Shown here one piece after another: positions 34,314 to 42,900 of a DNA stretch of 64,000 nt (position 1 is its first letter; every line of letters starts with the position of its first letter). Position numbers and translations under genes: made by a program. Under the pieces are notes generated by a model that did not search any database, had not been told where the DNA came from, and saw nothing but the letters and a program-made list of their open reading frames with translations. Location: assembly GCF_001426905.1 (NCBI RefSeq), contig NZ_LMFQ01000024.1:431700-495699 (forward strand), in the 5' to 3' direction. The stretch is from Caulobacter sp. Root1455 (GTDB lineage: Bacteria > Pseudomonadota > Alphaproteobacteria > Caulobacterales > Caulobacteraceae).

Positions 34314-35876
34314 ATGGCCGACCAGAACTCCTCCTCCCCCGCCGCGGGCCCCGCGCCCCTGACCGGCATGATGCTGGCGGTCACCTCGATCGCCCTGGCG
34401 CTGGGCACGTTCATGCAGGTGCTGGACAGCACCATCGCCAACGTCTCGATCCCGACCATCGCCGGCAATCTGGGCGTCAGTTCCAGCCAGGGCACCTGGG
34501 TGATCACCTCGTTCGCCGTGGCCAACGGCGTGTCGGTGCCTCTGACCGGCTGGCTGATGGGCCGCTATGGCGTGGTCAAGACCTTCGTGGTCTCGGTGCT
34601 GCTGTTCACCCTGGCCTCGTTCCTGTGCGGCGTATCGTGGAACCTGCCCTCGCTGATCGGCTTCCGCGTGCTGCAGGGCCTGGTCTCGGGCCCGATGATC
34701 CCCGGGTCGCAGGCCCTGCTGATCATGATTTTCCCGGCCAGCAAGCGCGGGACGGCTCTGGCCATCTGGTCGATGACTACCCTAGTGGCGCCGATCTGCG
34801 GCCCGATCCTGGGCGGCTACATCTCCGACAACATCGCCTGGCCGTGGATCTTCCTGATCAACGTACCCGTCGGCCTGCTTTGCGCCTTCCTGTGCTGGCG
34901 CGGTCTCGCCACCCGCGAGACCCCGACCCGCCGGGTGCCGATCGACACCACCGGCTTCATGCTGCTGCTGGTCTGGGTCGGCGCCCTGCAGGTGATGCTC
35001 GACACCGGCAAGGACGCCGACTGGTTCAATTCGCCGGCCATCGTCGTCGAGACCCTGGTGGCCATTGTCGGCTTCATCGCCTGGGTGATCTGGGAGCTGA
35101 ACGAGAAGCACCCGATCGTCGACCTGTCGCTGTTCAAGTCCAAGAACTTCGCCCTGGGCACGGTGGCCTTCTGCCTGGGCTATGCGGTGTTCTTCGGCAG
35201 CAACCTGCTGCAGCCGCTGTGGCTGCAGACCCAAATGCACTACATCGCCACCTGGGCCGGGCTGGTCGCCGCCCCCAGCGGGGTGGTCGCCGTGCTGCTG
35301 ACCCCATTCGCCGCCCGCATCATGCAGAAGGTCGACGCCCGCTGGACCGCGACCCTGTCGCTGGCCGCGTTCGCCCTGTCGTTCTACATGCGCTCGGGTT
35401 TCACGCCGGACGTCGACTTCAAGGCCTTGGTCTGGCCGATGCTGGTGCAGGGGGTGGCGATGAGCACCTTCTTCCTGTCGATGGTGACCATTTCGCTGAA
35501 CGGCGTGGCGCCCCAGCAGCTGCCGTCCGCCTCGGGCCTGTCGAACTTCTCGCGGATCACCGCCGGCAGCTTCGCCGCCTCGCTGACCACGACGATTTGG
35601 GACCGGGGCGAGAGCCTGCATCAGAACCGCATCGCCGAATCCATGGGCTCGAACGATCCGGCCTGGCTGGCGGCGGTGGACCACCTGCAAGCCGCCGGGA
35701 TGAGCCACGCTCAGGCGGTGGGCGCGGTGACCGCCCAGGTGGTCAACCAGGCCTATCTGTTGTCGACCATCGACTTCTTCCGCGCCTCGGCCTGGCTAGC
35801 GGTGCTGCTGATCCCCTGCATCTGGCTGACCAAAAAGGCGATGAGCGGCGGCGGCGCCCCAGCGGCGGCCGACTAG
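34314..35876 (+). CDS. DHA2-family MFS multidrug transporter (EmrB-like)
   Basis: Inner-membrane proton-driven exporter with 14 predicted helices. MFS motif C-like segment: LDSTIANVSIPTIAGNLGVSSSQGTWVITS; motif A-like region GWLMGRYGVVKTFVVSVLLFTLAS; then GPILGGYISDNIAWPWIFLINVPVG. 520 residues, normal for EmrB. With the NodT and EmrA-like proteins it forms an EmrAB-TolC-type pump. Substrates unknown. Confidence 0.95.
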   Translation: MADQNSSSPAAGPAPLTGMMLAVTSIALALGTFMQVLDSTIANVSIPTIAGNLGVSSSQGTWVITSFAVANGVSVPLTGWLMGRYGVVKTFVVSVLLFTLASFLCGVSWNLPSLIGFRVLQGLVSGPMIPGSQALLIMIFPASKRGTALAIWSMTTLVAPICGPILGGYISDNIAWPWIFLINVPVGLLCAFLCWRGLATRETPTRRVPIDTTGFMLLLVWVGALQVMLDTGKDADWFNSPAIVVETLVAIVGFIAWVIWELNEKHPIVDLSLFKSKNFALGTVAFCLGYAVFFGSNLLQPLWLQTQMHYIATWAGLVAAPSGVVAVLLTPFAARIMQKVDARWTATLSLAAFALSFYMRSGFTPDVDFKALVWPMLVQGVAMSTFFLSMVTISLNGVAPQQLPSASGLSNFSRITAGSFAASLTTTIWDRGESLHQNRIAESMGSNDPAWLAAVDHLQAAGMSHAQAVGAVTAQVVNQAYLLSTIDFFRASAWLAVLLIPCIWLTKKAMSGGGAPAAAD

Positions 35877-35949
35877 AGCCTCGTCGCCCGCCCTACCCTT
35901 CCGGCGCGACGCCGCCTAAGATACCGCTGTCGAGAGGGTTGAAGACGAG

Positions 35950-36729
35950 ATGACGACGACGACGGCCGCCAATCCCCTGCGCCTTTACCAGCGCGTGGCC
36001 GCGGATATTGGCCAGGCTATCGCCGACGGCCGCCACCAGCCCGGCCAGCGCCTGGCCTCCGAACGCGACCTGGCCGAGGAGTTCGGCGTCAGCCGACCCA
36101 CCATCCGGCGCGCCGTGATCGCTCTGGAAATGCGCGGCCTGCTGGAGGCCCGGCAGGGTTCGGGCGTCTATGTCCGCGCCGGCGGCCAACCGCCGCCGCC
36201 GCCGCCGCCGCGCGACCTGGACATCGGAGCCTTCGACCAGGCCGAAGCCCGCCGCCTGTTCGAGGGCGAGGCCGCCGCCCTGGCCGCCACCCTGATCACC
36301 GAGGAGGAACTTGCCTATCTGGAGACCCTGCTCGCCGAAATGAACAGCGAGGAGGCGACCAAGGAGCAATCCGAGCTCGCCGACCGCCAGTTCCACATCA
36401 CCATCGCCCAGGCCACCCGAAACAGCGCCATCGTGCGCGTGGTCGAGAACACCTGGGACCTGCGCTACAAGTCGCGCCTGTGCATGCAGATGCTGGAAAA
36501 GGCCCGGCACGTCCGCAAGCGGCCGCTGAACGACGAGCACCGCGACATCATCGAATCCCTGCGCACCCGCGACCCCAAGGCCGCCCGATCGGCCATGCAG
36601 ACCCATCTGGGCGGGCTGATCGAGAACCTGCTGCTGACCGCCGAGTTGGAGGCCATGGAGCAGACCCGCGAGCGCCTGGCCAGCAAGCGCGAGGAGATCG
36701 CGCTGCGGGCGGCCAGCGCGGCGAAATAG
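35950..36729 (+). CDS. GntR/FadR-family transcriptional regulator
   Basis: A 259-residue regulator. The N-terminal winged helix has DGRHQPGQRLASERDLAEEFGVSRPTIRRAVIALEMRGLLEARQGSGVYV. A Pro-rich linker (PPPPPPPR) leads to an FCD ligand domain with FEGEAAALAATL, ADRQFHITIAQATRNSAIV and DEHRDIIESLRTRDPKAARSAMQTHL. It is a close paralogue of the regulator at 44214, which lies inside the uronate cluster. It stands alone just before the convergent PBP gene. Its ligand is probably a sugar acid or organic acid. Confidence 0.92.
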   Translation: MTTTTAANPLRLYQRVAADIGQAIADGRHQPGQRLASERDLAEEFGVSRPTIRRAVIALEMRGLLEARQGSGVYVRAGGQPPPPPPPRDLDIGAFDQAEARRLFEGEAAALAATLITEEELAYLETLLAEMNSEEATKEQSELADRQFHITIAQATRNSAIVRVVENTWDLRYKSRLCMQMLEKARHVRKRPLNDEHRDIIESLRTRDPKAARSAMQTHLGGLIENLLLTAELEAMEQTRERLASKREEIALRAASAAK

Positions 36730-36733
36730 GCTC

Positions 36734-39064
36734 CTAGTTCGAAGGCCGATCCGCCGTCGGCGCGACCGGGGCCGCCGGGACGCTGACGACGGGAACGCTC
36801 GGCGCCGCCGGCGCAACGGGCGCGACCGGGGCTGTTCCATCGACCGGCGCGACGGTCGTGTCCTCCGCCGGGACCGCGCCCTCCACGGGCGTGCCGTCGG
36901 GGTTCAGCAACGTCGGATCCTCGGCCGCCGAGACGGCGTCGTCGCCTTCGGGTTCGGGCGTCGTGGGCGCGTCGCGATTGACGGCATAGGTGGCCACGCT
37001 CTTCCAGATCTTGGCCGGCAGGCCGCCGCCGACCACGCCGCGCATGGCGCTGTTGTCGTCATTGCCGACCCAGACCCCGATCACCAAGTCGCCGACATAG
37101 CCGACGTACAGAGCGTCGCGGTAGTCCTGGCTGGTGCCGGTCTTGCCGAACGCGCCGGGGATCGCCGCTTCGATGCCCGTGCCGCGCTGGGTGGCCGAGC
37201 GCAGCAGGTCGCGCATGCTGGCCAGTTCTGCCTTGGTCAGCGGGTGGACGTTGGCGGGCTTCTTCCAGTCGGCCAGGCCGTGCGGGATCACCGGCGCCTC
37301 GCCCGCGTCGATGGCCGCATAGGCCGCCGTCAGCCGCACCAGGCTCATCGGCCCGGTGCCCAGCGCCAGGGTCAGGTCGTCCGGGATCGGGTCGGTGACG
37401 CCGAGGTCGCGGGCGGTGGCGACAATCGGGTCACGCCCAATGTCGTGGGCCAGGCGCACCGCCGCCACGTTGGACGAGGCGGCGAAGGCGGTGATCAGCG
37501 GCACCTCACGGCCGGCGTACTTGCCCTCATGGTTCTTGGGCGTCCAGCCGCTGACGACGACCGGCGCGTCCAGGATCGGGCTGGTCGGGGTCATGCCCTG
37601 ACGGATGGCCGCCAGATAGACGAACAGCTTGAAGGCCGAGCCCGGCGGACGTTGGGCGTCGGCGCGGTTGAACTGGCTGACCTTGTAGTCGCGGCCGCCG
37701 ACCATGGCGACGATCCGGCCGTCGGTGCGCATGGCCACGATCGCGCCCTGGGTGACGTTCAGCACCTTGCCGTCGCGGGCGATGGCCTGGTCGAGGATCT
37801 TCTCGGCCTGGGCCTGCAGCCGGGGATCCAGCGTCGTGCGCACCACCGTCTCGCCGTAGGTGTTCTCGAACACCGCCTTGGCCTGGGGGAAAACCCAGTC
37901 GGCGAAGTAGGAGCCCACCGGCAGCTTCGGCCGGCCGGCCTGGACGTGGACCTGCCGGACCGCGCGGGTCGCCTGGGCCTGTGTGATCACCCCGGTGTCG
38001 ACCATGGCGCCTAGCACGGTCTTCATCCGCGTCTTGGCGCCGTCGAAGTTCTCGGTCGGGGCCCAGCGGGACGGCGCCTTGACCAACCCCGCCAGCATCG
38101 CCGCCTCGCCGATCGACAGGGTCTCGGGCGTCTTGTCGAAATAGTGCCGAGCCGCCGCGCGCAGGCCGAAGGCGCCGTCGCCGAAATAAACGGACGACAG
38201 GTAGCGCGACAGGATCTCGTCCTTGGACAGGCGCGCGTCCAGATAGACGGCGATGACGAGCTCCTGGATCTTCCGCCGGAACGTCCGCTTGTTGGACAGG
38301 AAGGCGTTCTTGGCCAGTTGCTGGGTGATGGTCGACCCGCCCTCGGACACCCCGCCGGCCTTGGCGTTGGCGCCCATGGCGCGCAGGATCGCCTTCGGAT
38401 CCACGCCGATGTGCTTGTAGAAGCGCCGGTCCTCGATGGCGATGAACGCGCCGGGCACATAGGCGGGCAGCTTGGCGACCTCGACCGGCGCTTCCTTGTA
38501 GGAGCCACGACGGGCTATGGGCGAGCCGTCCGAGGCCACGATCACCAGGGTCGGATTAGCCAGGGGCTCCAGCGCCCGGCCCAGCGGCAGGGACCACAGC
38601 AGCGAGGCGATGATCGCGATCACGACCGCCACCGAGGCGGCCGCGCCGATCTGCCAGGGCCGCCGTTTCCAGATCGGCGGCTTGGCCGGCGGCGAAGGCG
38701 GCGGTTCGGCCGCGTCCGCCGCCGGTGTTTCGACGACCTCGGCCTCGATCGCTTCGGGCGGCTCCGCGTCCGTCGCGTCTGGAATTTCGACCAGGGGTGC
38801 GGGGCTGAGGATCGCGGAGTCGGGCGCTTCGGTCTCGACCGTCGGCGTTTCGACGACGTCCGCCTCTATGCGCTCGGCCGGCGCGGCGGCGGCCTTGCTC
38901 TTGGTCTTGGACCTGGATCGGGGTTTGGCGGCCTTGCGCTTGGGCGTCGCCGCTTCCAGGACTTCCGCCTCGGTCGGCCCGGCGGCGACCGCGTTCGAGG
39001 CTTCTTCCGAGTTCTCGGACGGCGTCGGGTCGGCGGGCTCGAAATCGTCGGCTGCGTCGGGCAT
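36734..39064 (-). CDS. Class A penicillin-binding protein (PBP1A/1C-like)
   Basis: Bifunctional peptidoglycan synthase. The GT51 domain carries EDRRFYKHIGVDPKAILRA and GGSTITQQLAKNAFLSNKRTFRRKIQELVIA. The transpeptidase domain has SAFK in PPGSAFKLFVYLAA, SSN in AFAASSNVAAVRL and KTGTSQDYRDALYVGY. Residues 1-130 form an unusually long cytosolic, acidic/Ala-rich tail with a Lys/Arg patch (PKRKAAKPRSRSKTKSK), followed by one transmembrane helix. The C-terminus is an Ala/Pro/Val-rich tail. 776 residues. Convergent with the GntR gene. Confidence 0.94.
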   Translation of the reverse strand: MPDAADDFEPADPTPSENSEEASNAVAAGPTEAEVLEAATPKRKAAKPRSRSKTKSKAAAAPAERIEADVVETPTVETEAPDSAILSPAPLVEIPDATDAEPPEAIEAEVVETPAADAAEPPPSPPAKPPIWKRRPWQIGAAASVAVVIAIIASLLWSLPLGRALEPLANPTLVIVASDGSPIARRGSYKEAPVEVAKLPAYVPGAFIAIEDRRFYKHIGVDPKAILRAMGANAKAGGVSEGGSTITQQLAKNAFLSNKRTFRRKIQELVIAVYLDARLSKDEILSRYLSSVYFGDGAFGLRAAARHYFDKTPETLSIGEAAMLAGLVKAPSRWAPTENFDGAKTRMKTVLGAMVDTGVITQAQATRAVRQVHVQAGRPKLPVGSYFADWVFPQAKAVFENTYGETVVRTTLDPRLQAQAEKILDQAIARDGKVLNVTQGAIVAMRTDGRIVAMVGGRDYKVSQFNRADAQRPPGSAFKLFVYLAAIRQGMTPTSPILDAPVVVSGWTPKNHEGKYAGREVPLITAFAASSNVAAVRLAHDIGRDPIVATARDLGVTDPIPDDLTLALGTGPMSLVRLTAAYAAIDAGEAPVIPHGLADWKKPANVHPLTKAELASMRDLLRSATQRGTGIEAAIPGAFGKTGTSQDYRDALYVGYVGDLVIGVWVGNDDNSAMRGVVGGGLPAKIWKSVATYAVNRDAPTTPEPEGDDAVSAAEDPTLLNPDGTPVEGAVPAEDTTVAPVDGTAPVAPVAPAAPSVPVVSVPAAPVAPTADRPSN

Positions 39065-39160
39065 TCGGATCGCACTCGTTCGGGCGGAAGTTCACCAGCA
39101 AGAGCGCGGGCAATAGCACAGGCGGCCCGCCCAGCGGCACGCCCCAAGGTAACGTCGCGC

Positions 39161-39194
39161 AAAAAAATGGCCGGGCCCGCGAACGGGACCGGCC
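39161..39194 (-). terminator. Intrinsic terminator of the TonB-receptor gene
   Basis: Sense-strand stem ggccggtcccg-ttcg-cgggcccggcc (one mismatch) followed by ATTTTTTT. It lies about 30 bases past the receptor stop and before the PBP gene. Confidence 0.85.
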
Positions 39195-39220
39195 AACAGT
39201 GGGGGATGAGCGGGAGGGTT

Positions 39221-41647
39221 CTAGAAGTTCACGTCCAGGCGCGCGCCGAAGTAGCGGAAGGCGTCGCGGCCCGGGAACCAGGTCTTGCCCTGAGCCGTCG
39301 GAATGGCCGGGTTGCTGTAACCCGAAGTGCCGTTGCCCAGGCCTTGGGCGTACCGCTTGTCGAACAGGTTGTTGGCGAAGGCGCTCAGCTTGTACTTGCC
39401 GCCGCGGTCGGTGATCCCGACAGTCAGGTCGGCGACGCTGTAGGCCTTCTGGACCGTGCGCGGATCCTGGCTGAGCGCGAAGTTGATGTCGTCCTGCCAA
39501 CGCAATGTGGCGCCGACGAAGGCCTTGAACGGCACGTTGTCGGGCAGGTCGATGTCGTACTGACCGCCGACGCTGAACTTGTACTTGGGCACGTTGTTCA
39601 GGCGCGCGCCGTGCAGGTTCTGCTGGCGCCCGCTGACGGTTTGCGGCTTGCCGGCCACGATGGGCTGCAACTGAGTGTAGCAGGTCCCGGGCGCCCCCAC
39701 CCCGCCGACCGGAAGCGGCGAGCCCGCCAGGAGCGGCTGGCCCGAGTAGCAGGGGCCGTTCGGGAAATCGATGACCGTCGCGTCGGTGTAGGCGAACGCC
39801 CCGTTGAGGCGGAAGTTGGAGGTCAGGCGGGCCACGCCGTCCAGTTCCAGGCCCCGGGTGCGCAGGTGGCCGACGCTGTTGAGGAAGGTCAGGAAGGTGC
39901 CGTCCGGCAGGAACGAGGTCACCGAGGTCTGGAAGCCGTGATAGTCGGCGTTGAACAGGGTGGCGTTGAAATAGACCCGGCGGTCCAGCAGGCTGCTCTT
40001 GAGGCCCAGCTCGTAGTTCTTGGCCGTCTCGGCCGGCACGGGCATGTTCGCCGCGATCTTCGCGTCGAACGTGCTGACCAGGTCGTAGGCCTGACCCTTG
40101 TAGCCCGTCGAATAGGTGGCGAAGGTCATGATGTCCGGCGTCCACTTATACTGGACCCCGACCTTGCCGGTCACCGCGTCGTCGTCGTTGGCCCCGCTGA
40201 ACTCCTGGATCGTGGTCGAGGCGCCCGGTGTCGTGCTGGCGAAGATCGTCTTGTGGAAGTGGTAGTCGATCTTCTGGCGGTTGATCCGCGCGCCGCCGGT
40301 CAGGCTGAGCTTGTCGGTCACGTCGAAGGTGGCGTTGGTGTAGGCCGAGTAGTTCTCGTTGGTGCTTTCGGCCAGGTAGCGGGCCAGCTGCAGCACCGGA
40401 CCGCGGTCCAGATAGCGGTCGAGCTCATTGCGGGCGTACCAGAGGCCGGCCACGTAGCGGAACCGGGTGTCGCCCGGCGAGGTCAGGCGAAACTCCTGGG
40501 TCACCGACTTGGCGTGGAAGTAACCGTTGATCCGGGCGCCGCTGTTGACGCCCGAGGGATTGGCGACCGGGAAGCCCAGCAGGAACGGCACGTCGGTGCC
40601 GTCGATGTCCTGGAAGTCGGTCATCTTCCAGCGGTCCTGGGAGGTGATCGACGAAAAGGTGTGGCCCTTCAGGACCGAGCCCTCGCCGAAGTCGTAGTCT
40701 AGGCGGGCCGTGCCGCCGAACACCTCGGAATTGCCGCCGCCGATGCGGTCGTCGGCGCGGATGAAGTGGTTGTTCTTGTCGATGGTGATCCCGCGCAACG
40801 TCGTGCTCGCGGGGAAACCGGGTTCGCCCTGGTAGAATAGGCCCGGCGTCATCTCGGTGATCGGGCTGGTGCAGCAGCTGGAGACGTTGTGGTTGAACCG
40901 CGGCGCCAGGCTGAGCTTCAGGTTTTCGGTCGGGGTCCACTCGATCTTGGCGGTGGCCGTGAAGCCCGCGCTGCCGTTGACGTTCTTGCCGGTGGTCAGG
41001 TTCTTGACGTTGCCGTCGTAGTCGCTCTTGGACACGGTCAGGCGGGCGCGCACCGTGTCGCTGATCGGACCAGTGACGGTGAAGCCGATGCGTTTCTCGC
41101 CGTCGTCGGTCGTCAGGGCCATGGCCTTGCCGCCGGGCGTGTTGGAAGGCGCGGCGGTGACGATGTTCAGCACGCCGGCGATGGCGCTCTTGCCGAACAG
41201 GGTGCTCTGCGGACCGCGCAGCACTTCCACGCGCTCGACGTCGATCAGGTCCTTGAAGGCGGCGGCCTGGAAGCCGATCGGCACGTCGTCGATGACCACC
41301 GCGACATCAGACTCAACGGCGATGCCGTTCGAGAAGGTGCCGATACCGCGCATCTTGATGCTGAAATTGCCCGGCTGGGAGCCGTAGTCGATCGACACCG
41401 AAGGCGACAGCTTCACCAGATCGCCCAGTTCGCGGACGTTGTTGCGGTCGATCACGTCCTGGGTCAGAGCGGTCACCGACACCGGCACGTCTTGCAGGCG
41501 CTCAGCGCGCTTGGTCGAGGTGACGATGATCTCTTCAAGTTGGACCGACGGATCCGAACCGGCGGACTGGGCCTGGGCGACGCCCGTCCCCGCCACCACG
41601 GCGATCACAGCGGTTGACGCCAACAGGGCATGCTGAACGGTTCTCAT
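39221..41647 (-). CDS. TonB-dependent outer-membrane receptor
   Basis: An 808-residue receptor with a signal peptide (ALLASTAVIAVVAGTGVAQA). The TonB-box/plug start is LEEIIVTSTKRAERLQDVPVSV, and plug motifs are RGIGTFSNG, IDVERVEVLRGPQSTLFGKSA and GVLNIVTAAPS. The C-terminal beta-barrel ends FRYFGARLDVNF with the terminal aromatic. It is divergent from kduI and shares an operator-like palindrome with it, so it is probably the uptake channel for an uronate oligosaccharide. It resembles the promiscuous IVTxxKR group, so iron-siderophore use cannot be excluded. Confidence 0.93.
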   Translation of the reverse strand: MRTVQHALLASTAVIAVVAGTGVAQAQSAGSDPSVQLEEIIVTSTKRAERLQDVPVSVTALTQDVIDRNNVRELGDLVKLSPSVSIDYGSQPGNFSIKMRGIGTFSNGIAVESDVAVVIDDVPIGFQAAAFKDLIDVERVEVLRGPQSTLFGKSAIAGVLNIVTAAPSNTPGGKAMALTTDDGEKRIGFTVTGPISDTVRARLTVSKSDYDGNVKNLTTGKNVNGSAGFTATAKIEWTPTENLKLSLAPRFNHNVSSCCTSPITEMTPGLFYQGEPGFPASTTLRGITIDKNNHFIRADDRIGGGNSEVFGGTARLDYDFGEGSVLKGHTFSSITSQDRWKMTDFQDIDGTDVPFLLGFPVANPSGVNSGARINGYFHAKSVTQEFRLTSPGDTRFRYVAGLWYARNELDRYLDRGPVLQLARYLAESTNENYSAYTNATFDVTDKLSLTGGARINRQKIDYHFHKTIFASTTPGASTTIQEFSGANDDDAVTGKVGVQYKWTPDIMTFATYSTGYKGQAYDLVSTFDAKIAANMPVPAETAKNYELGLKSSLLDRRVYFNATLFNADYHGFQTSVTSFLPDGTFLTFLNSVGHLRTRGLELDGVARLTSNFRLNGAFAYTDATVIDFPNGPCYSGQPLLAGSPLPVGGVGAPGTCYTQLQPIVAGKPQTVSGRQQNLHGARLNNVPKYKFSVGGQYDIDLPDNVPFKAFVGATLRWQDDINFALSQDPRTVQKAYSVADLTVGITDRGGKYKLSAFANNLFDKRYAQGLGNGTSGYSNPAIPTAQGKTWFPGRDAFRYFGARLDVNF

Positions 41648-41697
41648 AATCTGTCCCCTCGCTTCCTCGCGCGGCGCCCGGCCGGTTCATCCGGTCA

Positions 41698-41726
41698 ATT
41701 ATGAGCACCCAATTTGGTAAGGCCAA
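41698..41726 (-). promoter_or_regulatory. Putative TonB-receptor promoter overlapping an operator
   Basis: On the minus strand TTGGCC (+ strand 41721-41726) and CATAAT (41698-41703) are separated by exactly 17 bases. The FadR-type palindrome 41713-41727 lies in this spacer, so a repressor there would block the promoter. Start point not proven. Confidence 0.4.
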
Positions 41727-41727
41727 A
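41713..41727. promoter_or_regulatory. FadR/GntR-type operator, site 1
   Basis: tttgg-taagg-ccaaa palindrome. It shares the core TTGGTAA-G-CCAA with site 2 at 41896-41908, about 180 bases away, next to the kduI gene. A GntR/FadR regulator is encoded in the same cluster, and FadR-family operators have a TTGGT...ACCAA-like shape. Confidence 0.55.
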
Positions 41728-41895
41728 ATTGGTCAGTGGTCAGGGGAATTGTCAAGTAGGCGACGACATCGTTGTCATTTTCGCCTAACTTGCTGAAAAG
41801 ACAGAGTCTTGATGCCCGCAACCCGGTCACGAGCGTCGACGCCTTTGCGTATCGCTATGAAATATGGTCATTTAGCCTTTTGACCAGACGGCAAA

Positions 41896-41908
41896 TTGGT
41901 AATGCCAA
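41896..41908. promoter_or_regulatory. FadR/GntR-type operator, site 2
   Basis: TTGGTAATGCCAA upstream of kduI (start 42011). It is flanked by tggtca/tgacca arms (tggtca at 41865 and again after site 2), giving a dense set of TGGTCA-type half sites. The 363-base gap 41648-42010 holds both sites and no gene. Confidence 0.55.
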
Positions 41909-42010
41909 AATGGTCATAAAGATCGAGGGGCGAATGATCCGCACACCACCGCACATGACGGCGTCGCTCTTCGCGGCCAGGCCAATCGGCCGCCATGCGA
42001 AATCGGGCCG

Positions 42011-42853
42011 ATGAGCGGATCCGCGATGAAGCTCCGCCCCAGCACGGACCGCGAAGGCCTGCGCCGCATGACGGCCCAGGACATCCGCGACACCTTCGTG
42101 ATCGGCGACCTGTTCCAGCCAGGCCAGGTCGCGATGACCTATGTCGAGGTCGACCGCGCCGTGGTGGGCTCGGCCGCTCCGCTGACCGTCCCCCTGCCCT
42201 TGCCCACCGACCGCCGCCTGGCCTCGGCCTATTTCTGCGAACGCCGCGAACTGGGCGTGATCAACATCGGCGGCCCCGGCTGGGTCGAGCTGGACGGCGC
42301 CCGCCATGACCTGGACAACCTGGACAGCCTCTATGTCGGCCGCGGCGTCGAGGCCGTGACCTTCGCCAGCGCCTCGGTCAACGCGCCGGCCAAGTTCTAT
42401 TTCGTCAGCTATCCGGCCCACGCCGCCCATCCCAGCCGCCGGGTGCGCAAGGCCGAGGCGCGCGTGATCCAGGCCGGCGATCAGAAGACAGCCAACCGCC
42501 GGGTCATCCGCCAAAGCATCCGCCCTGGCGTCGTCCAGACCTGCCAACTGGTCATGGGCTTCACCGAGCTGGAGCCCGGCAACGTCTGGAACACCATGCC
42601 GCCGCACACCCACGGACGGCGCAGCGAGATCTACATGTATTTCGACGCAGCCCCGGCCCGGGTGATGCACATCATGGGCGAGCCCTCCAACCCCAGGACG
42701 GTGTTCATGGACGACGGCGAGGCGGTGTTCTCGCCCAGTTGGTCGATGCACAGCGGGGTCGGCACGGCCGACTACCGCTTCGTCTGGTCGATGGGCGGCG
42801 AGAACCTGGACTTCGACGATATGGACCACCTGACCCTGGCCGACCTGCGCTAG
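42011..42853 (+). CDS. kduI: 5-dehydro-4-deoxy-D-glucuronate isomerase
   Basis: KduI converts 5-keto-4-deoxyuronate (the product of pectin or polyuronate lyases) to 2,5-diketo-3-deoxygluconate. The cupin metal site is seen in PPHTHGRRSEIYMYF (two His and Glu) with a further His in SPSWSMHSGVG. The ends MGFTELEPGNVWNTM and the C-terminal DMDHLTLADLR are characteristic. 280 residues. It heads a same-strand run with the GH88/105 hydrolase, a GntR regulator and a DUF4861 gene. Confidence 0.96.
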   Translation: MSGSAMKLRPSTDREGLRRMTAQDIRDTFVIGDLFQPGQVAMTYVEVDRAVVGSAAPLTVPLPLPTDRRLASAYFCERRELGVINIGGPGWVELDGARHDLDNLDSLYVGRGVEAVTFASASVNAPAKFYFVSYPAHAAHPSRRVRKAEARVIQAGDQKTANRRVIRQSIRPGVVQTCQLVMGFTELEPGNVWNTMPPHTHGRRSEIYMYFDAAPARVMHIMGEPSNPRTVFMDDGEAVFSPSWSMHSGVGTADYRFVWSMGGENLDFDDMDHLTLADLR

Positions 42854-42900
42854 GACGCGGGCGGATAGACAAGACCAAGAACGACGAGGGAGACGAGACG

